Assembly (NCBI GenBank): GCA_943737045.1
Contig: CALSFV010000363.1
Location: 186,001 to 250,000 of the forward strand
Source of the DNA: Parapristionchus giblindavisi
Lineage: Eukaryota; Nematoda; Chromadorea; Rhabditida; Diplogasteridae
Direction of reading: 5' to 3'
Length of the DNA stretch: 64,000 nucleotides
Shown: piece after piece, positions 11,290 to 21,660 of the stretch
How positions within the stretch are numbered: the stretch's first letter is position 1
How the letters are laid out: every line of letters starts with the position of its first letter
Program-made: the position numbers and the translations under genes
The notes under the pieces: model-generated
Databases searched by the model: none
Told to the model about the DNA's origin: nothing
Seen by the model: only the letters and a program-made list of their open reading frames with translations

Positions 11290-11910
11290 ACACACTGTCA
11301 CAGCAGTTCCTAGTGTCTGTTTCGACTATCCTGAAGGCCATCAAAACTTCAATTCGTGCTCAAACAATGAAGAATGTTAATGTACGACCTCGTAAGACGA
11401 CCACTACATCTGATCGTCTGATTTCCTGCATCTCGAAGGAGAAACTGAGGCTCACTACAATGGACATGAAACGAGCACTAGCGATGTTTCGCTAAATTGA
11501 GGTGCCTGAAGCTTCAAAACTTGCCTGAAAAGATGTTTGTGGTGTCCGTGTACATTGTGCAACTTCGTTTTCGTGCGTCGGGACTATTCGGATGCCAGCA
11601 TATCATAATACCGTGATCAATGAAAAGAATCGCAAAGCATGGACCACATGTGCAAAACAGCACTTGCATTGAACCCCCTAACAATAGAAGTAGGTCGTAT
11701 TCTCAGACGAAAACAAGTTTCTTATGATACGTACGGTGGGAATAAAGCATGTTCGTCGTCAGGTTATCACTAGATAAGATGTGAAGTACGAGCTGTCCTC
11801 CTTGAAGCATGGAGGAGGATCATTAATGTTGTGGGGTTGTTTCTCTGAACATGAGGCTGGCCCCCTGGTTCATTTGAAGAGAATTATGAAGAAGGTTATA
11901 TTATAGAGAC
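11290..11910 (+). pseudogene. Tc1-type transposase pseudogene
   Basis: The N-terminal part reads VSVSTILKAIKT then RPRKTTTTSDRLIS and KLRLTTMDMKRAL. After stops and shifts, the catalytic region SLKHGGGSLMLWGCFS appears at about 11795-11845, followed by EAGPLVHLKR. The rest of the DDE domain is missing, replaced by the inverted 5' copy. It cannot encode an active enzyme. Confidence 0.85.
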
Positions 11911-12318
11911 CCATTTCCATCCTTCAAACATCTTTTCAGGCAAGTTTTGAAGCTTTACGCACCTCACTTTAGCGAAACTCCGCTGGAGCTCGTTTCATGT
12001 CCATTGTAGTGAGTCTCAGTTTCTCCTTCGAGATGCAGGTAATCAGACGATCAGATGTCGTGGTCGTCTTGCAAGCTCGTACATTAAACTTCTTCATTGT
12101 TTGATGACCTTCAGGATAGTCGAAACAGACACTCGGAACTGCTGTGACAGTGTGCGTGGGACAGTCCTATCTGACGTCCATGTGGAATTTATTCTGGCTC
12201 AGATATTGGTAGATTCTTGCTCCCAAGAATCCGTATCATGTTTTTTAAATCGATATGACACACATTGGTATCAAAATGAGTCTAAAAAATCGAAGAAATC
12301 GAACAAAACGAAAATCTC

Positions 12319-12424
12319 AGCACAGGTAGCTTAATGGTAGAGCAATGCCCCGGATAGGCAGAGGTCGTGGGTTCGACTCCCTCCTTGTGCCAATCATTTG
12401 CCAACCTGTATCAAAGAAAATCTC
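12319..12424 (+). mobile_element. Retroposed tRNA (SINE-like) with 9-bp target duplication
   Basis: The Tc1-type arm is continuous in its left counterpart (around 11120). In the right arm it is split by this insert, and GAAAATCTC is repeated at 12310-12318 and 12416-12424. The insert is the tRNA plus about 24 nt ending TATCAAA. An insertion of processed-tRNA-like sequence with a direct repeat indicates RNA-mediated retroposition. Confidence 0.8.
12320..12391 (+). tRNA. tRNA-like cloverleaf inside the retroposon
   Basis: GCACAGG pairs with CTTGTGC (one G-U). D stem GCTT/GAGC, B box GGGTTCGACTCCC. The anticodon stem TGCC/GGCA closes loop CCGGATA, giving anticodon GGA if read conventionally, but position 33 is C instead of the near-invariant U and one T-stem pair is mismatched. 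Probably a tRNA-derived SINE head. Confidence 0.6.
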
Positions 12425-12675
12425 ATTTTTGTGACTTTTGATAAATTCGAAATAATTTTACCATAAGTGCTCAACCAGGGTGATTTTTGTGTAAAACACG
12501 TAAAAGCACTCTCAAAATAATCCCTGAAAAGCTGGACTCGATCGGTTGAGTTTGAAAAAAGTTATGACGAAAAAACCAAAAGTCAATAACCTTTTGGCCA
12601 GTACTGTAGTCTCAATAGAAAACAAGATGGTTTTTCAATCATATTGAATTTAAAAAAAAAAGCTGTTAAAAGCCG

Positions 12676-12790
12676 TTAAAGGGACCTCTCTCAATAGCCT
12701 CTTCATTGCGCACACTATTTCTCTGTTCTCTAACAACGAGAGAGCGTAGACCCTTGAAGAGGCCGTTGACAAAGGTTTCGGTCGTTTTAA
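12676..12790. mobile_element. MITE family B
   Basis: TTAA at 12676-12679 and 12787-12790. Core CTGTTCTCTAACAACGAG. Confidence 0.85.
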
Positions 12791-12899
12791 AAATGACAGG
12801 ATGATCTGACAAGAATTATCGGGGCTACATGGTGGAGTTTCAATAGTCCCGACTTTTCTCGTTCCATCCCCACCTAGCGATGATCGCATGACGAGAATA

Positions 12900-13048
<149 letters not shown>

Positions 13049-13284
13049 TGAATTACAGCGCAGTTTGAGGCGGGTATACATTTTACAGGATGCAGAAAGT
13101 GTTCTTGGCCCAAGTTCTATCATGACAGATCCGAACTCGACGACGCGATCAGAGATAAGTATGATATTGTTGAGGTTTGTAATCATTTCATCGTTAAAAA
13201 TGACGTGTTTATGGGAATTTCAAAGATCTGAAAGGTCAAAGATCAAAGATTAAAGACCTATATGAAAGAAAGCTGCCGTATCTC

Positions 13285-13781
13285 CTCTGGTAATTCCAAA
13301 CTAGTAGTTTACTTACGTTACGTCACACACTAGCAGTTTGCTGTTAGTTTACTACTAATGAAAGAGCATTTGACGAAATGCATTAGAGTATAACTCTGCA
13401 ATTTTAGGTGGGCCAATAATTTGGTCGAACATTTTTGGGTGCCTAAAATTTGGCTACCAGACAAGCCCCACTTTTAAGTTGGGTCAATAATTTGGTCCTT
13501 GAGCCAATAATTTGGTTCGAAGTGGGGCTGTTATTTTAGTCTAAAATTTTAGCCCCACTTCGAACCAAATTATTGGCTCAACCACCAAATTATTGACTCA
13601 ACTTTAAAAGTGGGGCTTGTCTGGTAGCCAAATTTTAGAGTCAACTTTTGCGATCCAACAAATTATTGGCCCCACTTCGACCAAATTATTGGCCTCCCAA
13701 AAATTGCGGAGAATACACCACTAGCAGTTAACTTACGTATAACGGAATGATAAGTAAACTACTAGTTTTAAAATACCAGAG
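13285..13781. mobile_element. MITE family C with a nested palindrome
   Basis: Family C has ends like CTCTGGTATTTCGAAACT. This copy starts CTCTGGTAATTCC and ends AAATACCAGAG, with AAACTAGTAGTTTACTTACG arms. It is split by the element at 13394-13711. Confidence 0.75.
13394..13711. mobile_element. 318-bp near-palindromic MITE nested in family C
   Basis: The left arm, CTCTGCAATTTTAGG then GGCCAATAATTTGGTCG, is mirrored on the right around a centre near 13550. The arms repeat the CCAATAATTTGG motif several times each. Confidence 0.75.
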
Positions 13782-13873
13782 TCCGCTCAATGAGTGTTTC
13801 AGCCTGTGTTCACTGATGAAAGTAATGACTGTCGTGAGGTTGAATGCCCCGAAGGAACCGATCTTTTCGTACG

Positions 13874-13996
13874 TTAAATGTACACCCCAAGCTAATTTAA
13901 ATCTCTCCGCTCTGGCCACACTCTCTCGTGGACAAAGAAAGCGAGAGAGTATGACCAGAGCGGAGAGTTTTAAATTAGCTTGGGGTGTCGCTTTAA
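13874..13996. mobile_element. MITE family A, best-preserved copy
   Basis: TTAA at 13874-13877 and 13993-13996. The arms CACCCCAAGCTAATTTAAA and TTTAAATTAGCTTGGGGTG pair perfectly, so the element can form one long hairpin. Confidence 0.9.
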
Positions 13997-14041
13997 AGAA
14001 AGCATGACACGTAGTTTCTGAATTCAGCACAAACTCACTCA

Positions 14042-14068
14042 CTCTATCTCTATCTCTATCTCTATCTC
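14042..14068. repeat. (CTATCT)n microsatellite
   Basis: Four to five hexamer units. Confidence 0.9.
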
Positions 14069-14325
14069 TCAACCTCTCCCGTAGAAATGCAACGTGAGAA
14101 CTTTAGCAAATTGGCTTTAAAATCCATTAATTACATTTTAAATAAACACATGGATAGTATCAATATGGCCATAAAAACAAGGCCATTAATTAAATACGAT
14201 GCAATGCGTTTATTTGTACCAATGCGGTTTGCCTTCAATCGTATTTTATCATGAATATATATTTCATTTCATTTTCCTTATTTATTTAGTCATTTTTTAT
14301 CAAAGAAATTCATGATTAAAGGTAG

Positions 14326-14431
14326 TGTAACCTCTCTCAATGGTCTCTTCGACTTGCAATGCGTTGTTAGAGAACAGAGAAATAGTGTGCACAATGTAGA
14401 TAACATTGTGCACAGATAACGCTCACTTTAA
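14326..14431. mobile_element. MITE family B, rearranged
   Basis: TTAA at both ends, CCTCTCTCAATGGTCTCTTC left arm. The core is partly deleted. Confidence 0.75.
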
Positions 14432-14579
14432 GACTTTAAGAATCGAAAAATGTTCATACGCACAAAACCAGACTATAATGCAGCTTTCTTGCAGGGCATT
14501 AACGGCACTGCAGGAGAGACACTAAATCACTACGATCGCATTGCCTGTGATTCAGAATCGTGAGCGAATTCTCTATATT

Positions 14580-14669
14580 TTAAAGACACATCCTAACAAT
14601 ATTTGAAACTTTCTGCTCTGGCAAGACTCTGTTGCTTTATTTGGCTGCGAGAGAGCGTTGCCAGAGCGG
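14580..14669. mobile_element. MITE family A, right arm truncated
   Basis: Left TTAA at 14580-14583. It stops after GTTGCCAGAGCGG. Confidence 0.7.
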
Positions 14670-14813
14670 TTACGCAGGATGGAGATCTTTGTTGCCCACC
14701 AGATTGCGGACTTTGTTCGCAGAGATGACAGTAGCTGAATATCCCAAGCTGAATAACTAGTCTATAATAATATTTATACGTACTATAAACAATAAACAAA
14801 TAAACAATAAACA

Positions 14814-15395
14814 GTGAAACAAAAACGGCTGTTTGATGGGGTGGTCCTCCCTGCATTCCTTTATGGCGCCGAAACATGGTATCTCAGTAAACGTGAAAAG
14901 CAAAGGCTGTCAGTTGCCCAGCGTAGACTCGAACGTAAAACTCTCGGGGTTTCAATTCTGGACCGAATATCCAATGAGCGAATCCGTGACATTACAAATT
15001 TCAAGGACGTTGTTAGGGAAGCGGAGAGACGGAGGTGGTTGTGGGTGGAGAGGCTCTCGAGACTGCGACATGATCGATGGTCGCTGAGTGTGCTCAATTG
15101 TCCAATTCTCTTGACTGGGCGTCCCTTTTCCCCAGTTGTAAGAGGAAACAGGGACGCCCAGTCAAGAGATGGAGGGACGATTTCGTGAAGGCTGCTGGTC
15201 CTCAATTCATGCAAATTGCGAGGCACAATCGTTCAGAATGGAGAAATTTCATGGCAACCCAGCTACGTAACACCCATTAGCTGATAAAGTTGTTCAATGT
15301 CAAAAATGTTAAAAAGGTTAAAAAGGTTAAAAAGGGTAAAAGGGTTAAAAGGGTAAGGTTAAAGGTTAAGGTTAAAAGGTTCACAGGTTAAAAAG
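14814..15395 (+). pseudogene. 3' end of a non-LTR retrotransposon (reverse transcriptase C-terminus)
   Basis: The frame reads KRLFDGVVLPAFLYGAETW, then QRLSVAQRRLERKTLG and VSILDRISNERIRD, then RRRWLWVERLSRLRHDRW. This is the family-typical end of RTE/CR1-like polymerases. The frame then breaks at a short hairpin (GACTGGGCGTCCC and its mirror, about 15114-15164). It resumes one frame over as GRPVKRWRDDFVKAAG and stops after TQLRNTH. The tail from 15303 is a run of GGTTAAAAA-type units. This copy is 5'-truncated, as is usual. Confidence 0.85.
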
Positions 15396-15506
15396 TAGAA
15401 TAATGGACGATTCTTTGGAATAATAGACACAGTCTAATGTACAAAAGACAAAAAAATGTTCAAGCCGAGTCTTTATGTAGATTATTGATGTTGCTTATAT
15501 TTTCAG

Positions 15507-15571
15507 AAGATGGACGGCGCCTCCTCTACCTGCATGGCTTCCAAACACTCTCAACTTTGTGTGTCTGAAAT
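15507..15571 (+). CDS. Possible single exon, unknown protein
   Basis: A 65-nt open stretch with a good acceptor (TATTTTCAG) and donor (GTAAGC). One frame reads RWTAPPLPAWLPNTLNF. No partner exon could be placed, so this is tentative. Confidence 0.2.
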
Positions 15572-16239
15572 GTAAGCGCATTTTCATCATTTAAAAATTT
15601 TTTCTCTATTTAGGGCAATCACATAAAAATTTGAACAACACAAACACAACTTTTTTAAACGATTTATACTTTTCAGCTCAACGATTATAACTGGAACTGG
15701 AGATGTGTGAATTATTATATGTATTGTATGCAATAAAATTTGTAATAAAATGTTTTATTTGTATTATTTATTTGTAAGTCATATTACTCGTATGTATATC
15801 CAGTTCTTGGGTATTGACTACAAATCTGTTGAATTTGGATAGTACCAAGAAAATCTGACAATGAGAACTAAAAAAAACTCAAAAAGAAAGAAAAATCATT
15901 GCTCTCTACTCCTTTCGTCCCAACTTCTTGTTTTAAATGTATTTTAATTGTTTATGAAAAATCTCTTTTATCGTTTCTCCAATATGCGATAAATATAAAT
16001 TATTATAGCGATGCTCTGTATCTTCACTCATGGTATCGTGCAGTCTCTAGCTCTCTTATGATATTTGAATGTTCTTTTTGTAATATAAATTTTTTAGATT
16101 CAGTCACTCAACGCCCATCGGAGGTTATGTACACATTTCACTTTTACAAATATCATGAAACATATTGCAACTTTTAAGCGTTTTCACTTCCATATCATAC
16201 ATATGGATTTGGATTTGATTATTAATCCTTGATCATTAC
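15572..16239. other. No recognised gene
   Basis: AT-rich sequence. A 92-codon plus-strand frame at 15899-16177 shows no recognisable motif. Confidence 0.5.
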
Positions 16240-16369
16240 CCGCAGAGATTGCTCAAAAATTTCGTAGTCTGTGGTGTAGCGCCCCCGGCAATATCTGCCA
16301 GCATCAGCAAAACCATCTATAACACCAACAACAGTATCGGCGTTGCTATCACGTGGATCTCCAGAATTT
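16240..16369 (-). CDS. Possible internal exon, unknown protein
   Basis: On the minus strand, acceptor CACGCACAG and donor CGG|GTAATG bound an open frame. It reads NSGDPRDSNADTVVGVIDGF, then ADAGRYCRG and YEIFEQSLR. Composition and codon use look protein-coding, unlike the surrounding AT-rich DNA. No neighbouring exon was found and the family is not recognised. Confidence 0.35.
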
Positions 16370-16444
16370 CTGTGCGTGGCAATCGATGTCCAAGTTGTAC
16401 ATAGTAGAAAAAGTGATTATATTCGTTCAACATCGAAGTTGATG

Positions 16445-16512
16445 TTAAAGGCGTGCTAGTTTAACCTCTGCTTTTGCAACGCTCTCGCGTAGAAATCGAG
16501 AGAGCAATTTGA
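16445..16512. mobile_element. MITE family A fragment
   Basis: TTAAAGGCGTGCTAGTTT left end and GCAACGCTCTCGCG core. The right half is lost. Confidence 0.6.
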
Positions 16513-16567
16513 GATATCGACAATGTATAATATAAAAAAAAGCATGGGCCCGAGAACAGAGCCTTGG

Positions 16568-16728
16568 CTCTGGTATTTGAAAAGTTTAAGTCTACTTAAA
16601 ATACCCCACTGACTGGAAGTTTACTTTAAGTACTTTTTCACCTTAAGTAGACTTGCGTCTCACTTGAAGTAGACTTGCAAGTCTACTTAAAGTGAAAGTG
16701 CAAGTAGACTTTAGGTTTTTAAATGGCA
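16568..16728. mobile_element. MITE family C adjoining the foldback element
   Basis: Starts CTCTGGTATTTGAAAAG. The body is repeated AAGTCTACTTAAAGTGA units. The right end is degenerate (GGTTTTTAAATGGCAG) where the foldback begins. Confidence 0.7.
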
Positions 16729-16732
16729 GTAC

Positions 16733-18316
16733 GACATTTTGGAACGGCCGTTTTGGAACACGGCCGTTTTGGAACGGGCCGTTTTGGAACGGGACATTTT
16801 GGAACGCGGACGTTTTGGAACACGGACGTTTCGGAACGGGACGTTTTGGAACGGGACGTTTTGGAACACGGACGTTTTGGAACACGGCCGTTTTGGAACG
16901 GGACGTTTTGGAACACGGACGTTTTGGAACGGGACGTTTTGGAACACGGGCGTTTTGAGGGGGGTGGGGTGACATTTCAGCAACCGCATTTCGAAAACCG
17001 ACATCTCGGCAACGGGGTATAACTCGGTTAGTAAACATGAGGTGGGTATCAATGTGATCAGCATCAGCAACGCTGGAGTAATCTACCGTAATCCGGTTCG
17101 GTGGGTCAGATCAAGTCCGGTGGGTCAGACTTAACCAAAAATTGTCGGAATGGCCACTACGTGTGCGTTATCATTATGAGCTATTGCAAAATGCCGTAAT
17201 CTACCGTAACCCTGTTCGGTGGGTCAGATCAAGTTCGGTCGGTCAGATTTGACTAAAAATTGTCGGAATAGTCACTACGTGTGCGATATCATCATGAGCT
17301 ATTGCAAAATACCGTTATCTACCGTAATCCGGTTCGGTGGGTCAGATCAAGTTCGGTGGGTCAGATTTCACTAAAAATTGTCGGAACAGCCACTACTTGT
17401 GCGAAATCATTATCAGCTATTGCAAAATACCGTAATCTACCGTAACCCGGTTCGGTGGGTCAGATCAAGTCCGGTGGGTCAGACTTAACTAAAAATTGTC
17501 GGAATGGCCACTACGTGTACGTTATCATTATGAGCTATTGCAAAATACCGTAATCTACCGTAACCCTGTTCGGTGGGTCAGATCAAGTTCGGTGGGTCAG
17601 ATTTGACTAAAAATTGTCGGAATGGTCACTACGTGTGTGATATCATCATGAGCTATTGCAAACTACCGTTATCTACCGTATTCCGGTTCGGTGGGTCAGA
17701 TCAAGTTCGGTGGGTCAGATTTCGCTAAAATTGTGTGTGTCAGATTAGAGTAAGCATAACTGTACCTAACAACAGGGGTATGCGGCAAATGACGTTAAAA
17801 TATCAAAATTAAAAAAATTGTTTCAATTTTCAAATTTTATTTGAAAAAAAAGTACCCGACAAGCTAGTTATGGAACGTTACCGGAATGCCGGTTGTGTTA
17901 TTACTAATATCTGACCCATCGCACTTGATCTGACCCACCGAACTGGGTTGCGGTAGATTACGGTAGTTTGCAATAGCTCATGATGATATCACACAGGTAG
18001 TGGCCATTCCGACAATTTTTAGTCAAATCTGACCCACCGATTGCCGAAATACGGTTACTGAAATGTTACCCCCCCCCCCCCCAAACGTCCAAAACGTCCG
18101 TGTTCGAAAACGTCCCGTTCCAAAATGTCCCGTTCCAAAACGTCCGCGTTCCAAAACGTCCCGTTCCAAAATGTCCCGTTCCAAAATGTCCGTGTTCCAA
18201 AACGTCCCGTTCCACAACGTCCGTGTTCCAAAACGTCCCGTTCCAAAACGGCCGTGTTCCAAAACGGCCGTGTTCCAAAACGTCCCGTTCCAAAACGTCC
18301 GTGTTCCAAAACGTCC
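16733..18316. mobile_element. Foldback-type element with tandem-repeat arms
   Basis: Both ends are arrays of a 14-16-bp unit, GTTTTGGAACACGGAC or GTTTTGGAACGGGAC. The left array (about 16735-16955) is on the plus strand and the right (about 18085-18316) is its reverse complement. Inside each array lie a G- or C-run and CATTTCAGCAACCGNATTTCG, again mirrored. The centre holds a 118-bp satellite on the left and one inverted unit at about 17905-18045 on the right. Long inverted arms made of short tandem repeats define foldback elements such as FB/Galileo. The long frames in both strands come from the repeats and are not genes. Confidence 0.75.
17079..17735. repeat. 118-bp tandem repeat with three-unit higher-order period
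   Basis: The same point in the unit (CTACCG) falls at 17083, 17201, 17319, 17437, 17555 and 17673, exactly 118 bp apart. Units 1 and 4, 2 and 5, and 3 and 6 share private variants: ACTTAAC in 1/4, CCCTGTTCGG in 2/5, GTTATCTACCG in 3/6. The array therefore grew by copying a 354-bp trimer. Confidence 0.95.
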
Positions 18317-18401
18317 AGAGGGGGTACTCCAGAAACAACAGGTTGAAAATCTGAAAAAGATTCATGCCTAGTTTAACAATTTTAGTATATCTTCATTCCA
18401 A

Positions 18402-18517
18402 ATGAACATACATACTAAAAAGTATACTAAAATTGGAACAATACAGAGAAGATTAGCATGCCCCCCCCCCCCCCCCGCCAAGGATGACACGCAAATTTGT
18501 GAAGCGTTCCAAATTTT
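18402..18517 (+). pseudogene. U6 snRNA copy with a poly(C) replacement
   Basis: Matches U6 through ATACTAAAATTGGAACAATA, the ACAGAGA box (18443-18449), the AGC triad (18455-18457) and AAGGATGACACGCAAATTTG to GCGTTCCAAA and a T-run. The normal GGCCCCTGCGC segment on the 5' side of the internal stem-loop is replaced by 16 C and GCC. The 5' stem is altered, with a duplicated TACTAAAA. Loss of the stem-loop strand should abolish splicing function. Confidence 0.85.
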
Positions 18518-18546
18518 TTGTTCTCGTTGCGCTCTCGGGCGTCGAT

Positions 18547-18547
18547 A

Positions 18548-18632
<85 letters not shown>
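18547..18632. repeat. (TA)n microsatellite
   Basis: About 42 TA units with one G. Confidence 0.98.
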
Positions 18633-18636
<4 letters not shown>

Positions 18637-18688
18637 AGATTGAATAAACGATCAATTGTTCTCCAATCAATTAACTTTTGCTAAGTGG

Positions 18689-20072
18689 TAGGGTTGCCGG
18701 TTCGAATTCGAATTCGAATTATTCGCACCCCTTTCCCATCTCTCACCCTCTCTCCCCTTTCCCTTCAAAGAATTCGACACACCTGCCAGACGGAACGAAT
18801 AGTTCGGGACAGACCGAATTATTCGGTCTCTCTCACTCTCTCGTATCCTTTCTCGACCCTCCCTCCTCTTCCTCCGCCTCGTCCCCCAATGAGATACGTT
18901 TCAAGAGATGGCTAATTCCCCTCGCATCTGAGAGCTTAGCAGTCAGCAGCAAAGTTGTAGCTCACATCATCCCCCTTCTGATTCAATTTTGAAAAAGTCG
19001 ATACGATAACCACGAACAAAATTACATCCGTTCTACGAATTCAGGGAGAAGTTTGAATTATTCACTGTAGCCATGTATCTTACTCTATTACTCCGTCTTA
19101 CTCCACATTGCTTTATCATTCTTTACAGAAGTAATTACACAAAAACAAAAACAAGTAAATGGGAAGAGACAGTCACGAAAAATAATGACGTATAACATAC
19201 ATATAGTAACGTAGCTCAAAGTTTATATTTTGACTTGATTTTTTTTTGCCTGGAACTACGCCAACATCAGCTATCGAATGAGCCTAAACATGGACAGATT
19301 CGGAGAGGATATTCATCACGTAAATATCTGACTGACCTACTCGTGATCAGCTCAAAATCTGGTATAAAATGCCCGCTGAGTTATCATCTGTTACATTTTA
19401 AAATATCGGACTGACATACTCGTGATCAGCACAACATTGTCATAAAATTGTCATAAAATGGCCGCTGAGTTCCCATCTGATACATTTTGAAATATTGTTC
19501 ATTTCAATATTTTGAAATGTTATTGTTCAGATTATACTAGAGTAGATATGCATTTTTTTCGTGACTTTCTCTTCCCATTTACTTGTTTTTGTTTTTGTGT
19601 AATTACTTCTGTAAAGAATGATAAAGCAATGTGGAGTAAGACCGAGTAATGGAATAAGATTCATGGCTACAGTGAATAATTCAAATTTCTCCCTAAATCC
19701 GTAGAACGGATGTCATTTTGTTCGTGGTTATCGTATCGACTTTTTCAAAATTGAATCGGAAGGGGGATGATGTGAGCTACAACTTTGCTGTTGACTGCTA
19801 AGCTCTCAGATGCGAGAGGAATTAGCCATCTCTTGAAACGTGTCTCATTGGGGGACGAGGCGGAGGGAGAGGAGGGAGGGTCGAGAAAGGATACGAGAGA
19901 GTGAGAGAGACCGAATAATTCGGTCTGTCCCGAACTATTCGTTCCGTCTGGCAGGTGTGTCGAATTCTTCGAAGGGAAGGGGAGAGAGGGCCCGTCTCAA
20001 ACGAATTGCCGAGAGAGAAGGGAAGCGACTGACAAGGGGCACGAATTATTCGCCCTCGTTCCTGCAACCCTA
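18689..20072. mobile_element. hAT-type non-autonomous element 1 (1384 bp)
   Basis: Ends TAGGGTTGCC and its mirror, flanked by CTAAGTGG at 18681-18688 and 20073-20080. An exact 8-bp duplication is the hAT signature. The arms pair for about 500 bp. The centre (19210-19560) has two similar segments (about 80 bp) with GACTGACMTACTCGTGATCAG. No transposase is encoded. Confidence 0.9.
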
Positions 20073-20080
20073 CTAAGTGG

Positions 20081-20431
20081 TATCTTACTGGGCACAGGGA
20101 CACCCACGCCTAAGATGGAAGAATATGTTCATGCGTATCACCGGTCCTTCTTTCCTGAGACAAGCAAGAAGTCAGAAGTGGTCCCACATGCACATCAGAG
20201 CATACTCTTGATAAATGTGTTCAAACTGTAAACCTGTAAGTGGTAATATTTTAATAGTAGCGCTCGCTATTTTACTAATAATACTAATTATTAACAGGAC
20301 AGTGTTAGCACAAAGCAGTGTTGTTATTGATTTTAATGATTAACGATTACGGTAGTTCCACGGCATCTTTATATTCATTTAAATATCTCACATGTAAATT
20401 GGTTTTCAACTGTTCTTGTAAAAAAACCTCT
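20081..20431. other. No recognised gene
   Basis: Short unique sequence. No splice-bounded frame was seen. Confidence 0.5.
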
Positions 20432-20567
20432 GGGGTCCGTCCAATCTGTCACTTTCGATCGAAAGTTCAGAAGAAAGTTCGCAACTTTCTAGCGAGAGTT
20501 CAGCAGAAAGATGCGAACTTTCCTCGCAACTTTCTTCGCATCTTTTTTGACAGATTGGACGGACCCC
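20432..20567. mobile_element. 136-bp MITE
   Basis: GGGGTCCGTCCAATCTGTCA is mirrored at the right end. The interior repeats AAAGTTCGCAACTTTC-type motifs. Confidence 0.8.
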
Positions 20568-21117
20568 TGATCTTTTGTTTGTTTCTATTGATTGTATCGT
20601 GTTACAGTATGTACTGATTGACGTTTTATCCATTGTTTTGGTATGATTTTTCCGTTGCAAGTAATAGTAATGCTATGGTAAATTTATGATGAAGGATGGT
20701 TGAATATGATACACAAGGAGACAAATCTCTATAGAATTGATTCCAAGATAGGAAGCGACTCCCTTTCAATGCTAGATCAGTGATAGAGCAGACAGACCAC
20801 GAGATTAGATCGATGGGTAGAGACGCAGAGTGTCATCGCGCGCGCAGAACCCCATATATACGACCACTGATGAGACGGAAGGCGGGCGGGGATAACTACA
20901 CAAAATGAGAAAAATTGAAAATTAATATTTTTATTAATTTTTTAATTGCATTAATTGTAAATAATTTTAACCATTTCATAAGATACTTTCCGTATTTTTA
21001 AAAATGAGAGAAATTGAAAATGAAATTTTATAAATTTTGTAATTTCATATATGATAATTTATTTGCAATACATGATTTTTGAGCAAGCAATTTGATGGAA
21101 CCTTCTGAATACATTAA

Positions 21118-21342
21118 CAAGGGAACGTTCCCAACTTGTCCTGGCCATATGAGATGGCAATAGCATGAATAGAATCAGTTATCGATGCTGATTACGAATC
21201 CGCTTTCAAACGTTGCCCAATCGAGCCGGGCTTCGAGAAAATCGATATTGAAAGCGGATTCGTAATCAGCATCAAAAACTAAGTCTATTCATGCTATTGC
21301 AATCTCATATGGCCAGGACAAGTTGGTAACGTTCCCTTGTAA
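21118..21342. mobile_element. 225-bp palindromic MITE
   Basis: ACAAGGGAACGTTCCCAACT, TTGTCCTGGCCATATGAGAT and AATAGCATGAATAGA on the left pair with the right arm. An inner stem GATTACGAATCCGCTTTCAA closes around 21220-21250. Confidence 0.8.
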
Positions 21343-21612
21343 GATGAGACGTATAATAGATATTTATTGAATTTTATGGGAGCTATCGACATATATCTTG
21401 CATACAATTATCTTATTTTGGGATTGTAATTTTTTACAATATGTGTGACTATTGGTTCTTTTTTTTCTTTTTCGAAAGCCAACGCGCAGCAAATTAATTG
21501 TAAAAAAATAGTTTGTTCACGGTATTTTTAACGAAGGATAGAAAGGAGATAGGGATGCGCTATTCTCACAGATGGATATGCGTGATGATCAAAGAATAAT
21601 TATATTAATAAT

Positions 21613-21646
21613 TATATATATATATATATATATATTTATCGACATG
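21613..21646. repeat. (AT)n microsatellite
   Basis: Short AT run. Confidence 0.95.
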
Positions 21647-21660
21647 CTGAGCATGAAACA

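Larger units (their letters stand above)
10945..12606. mobile_element. Tc1/mariner-type element, folded and non-autonomous
   Basis: Ends CAGTACTGGCCAAAAGG and its mirror, flanked by TA at 10943-10944 and 12607-12608. Normal Tc1-type elements have short TIRs. Here the right side (about 11930-12606) is an inverted copy of the left side (about 10945-11530), including the 5' part of the transposase gene. A tRNA retroposon interrupts the right arm at 12319-12424. Confidence 0.9.

Noticed and set aside
16692..17070. Overlapping frames of 65-131 codons on both strands (VLEHGRFGT- and VPKRP-type repeats), and the mirror set at 18023-18371
   Set aside because: They are translations of the foldback arm's short tandem repeat. 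The unit is mostly free of stops in many frames on both strands, which is typical of repeats and not of a gene.
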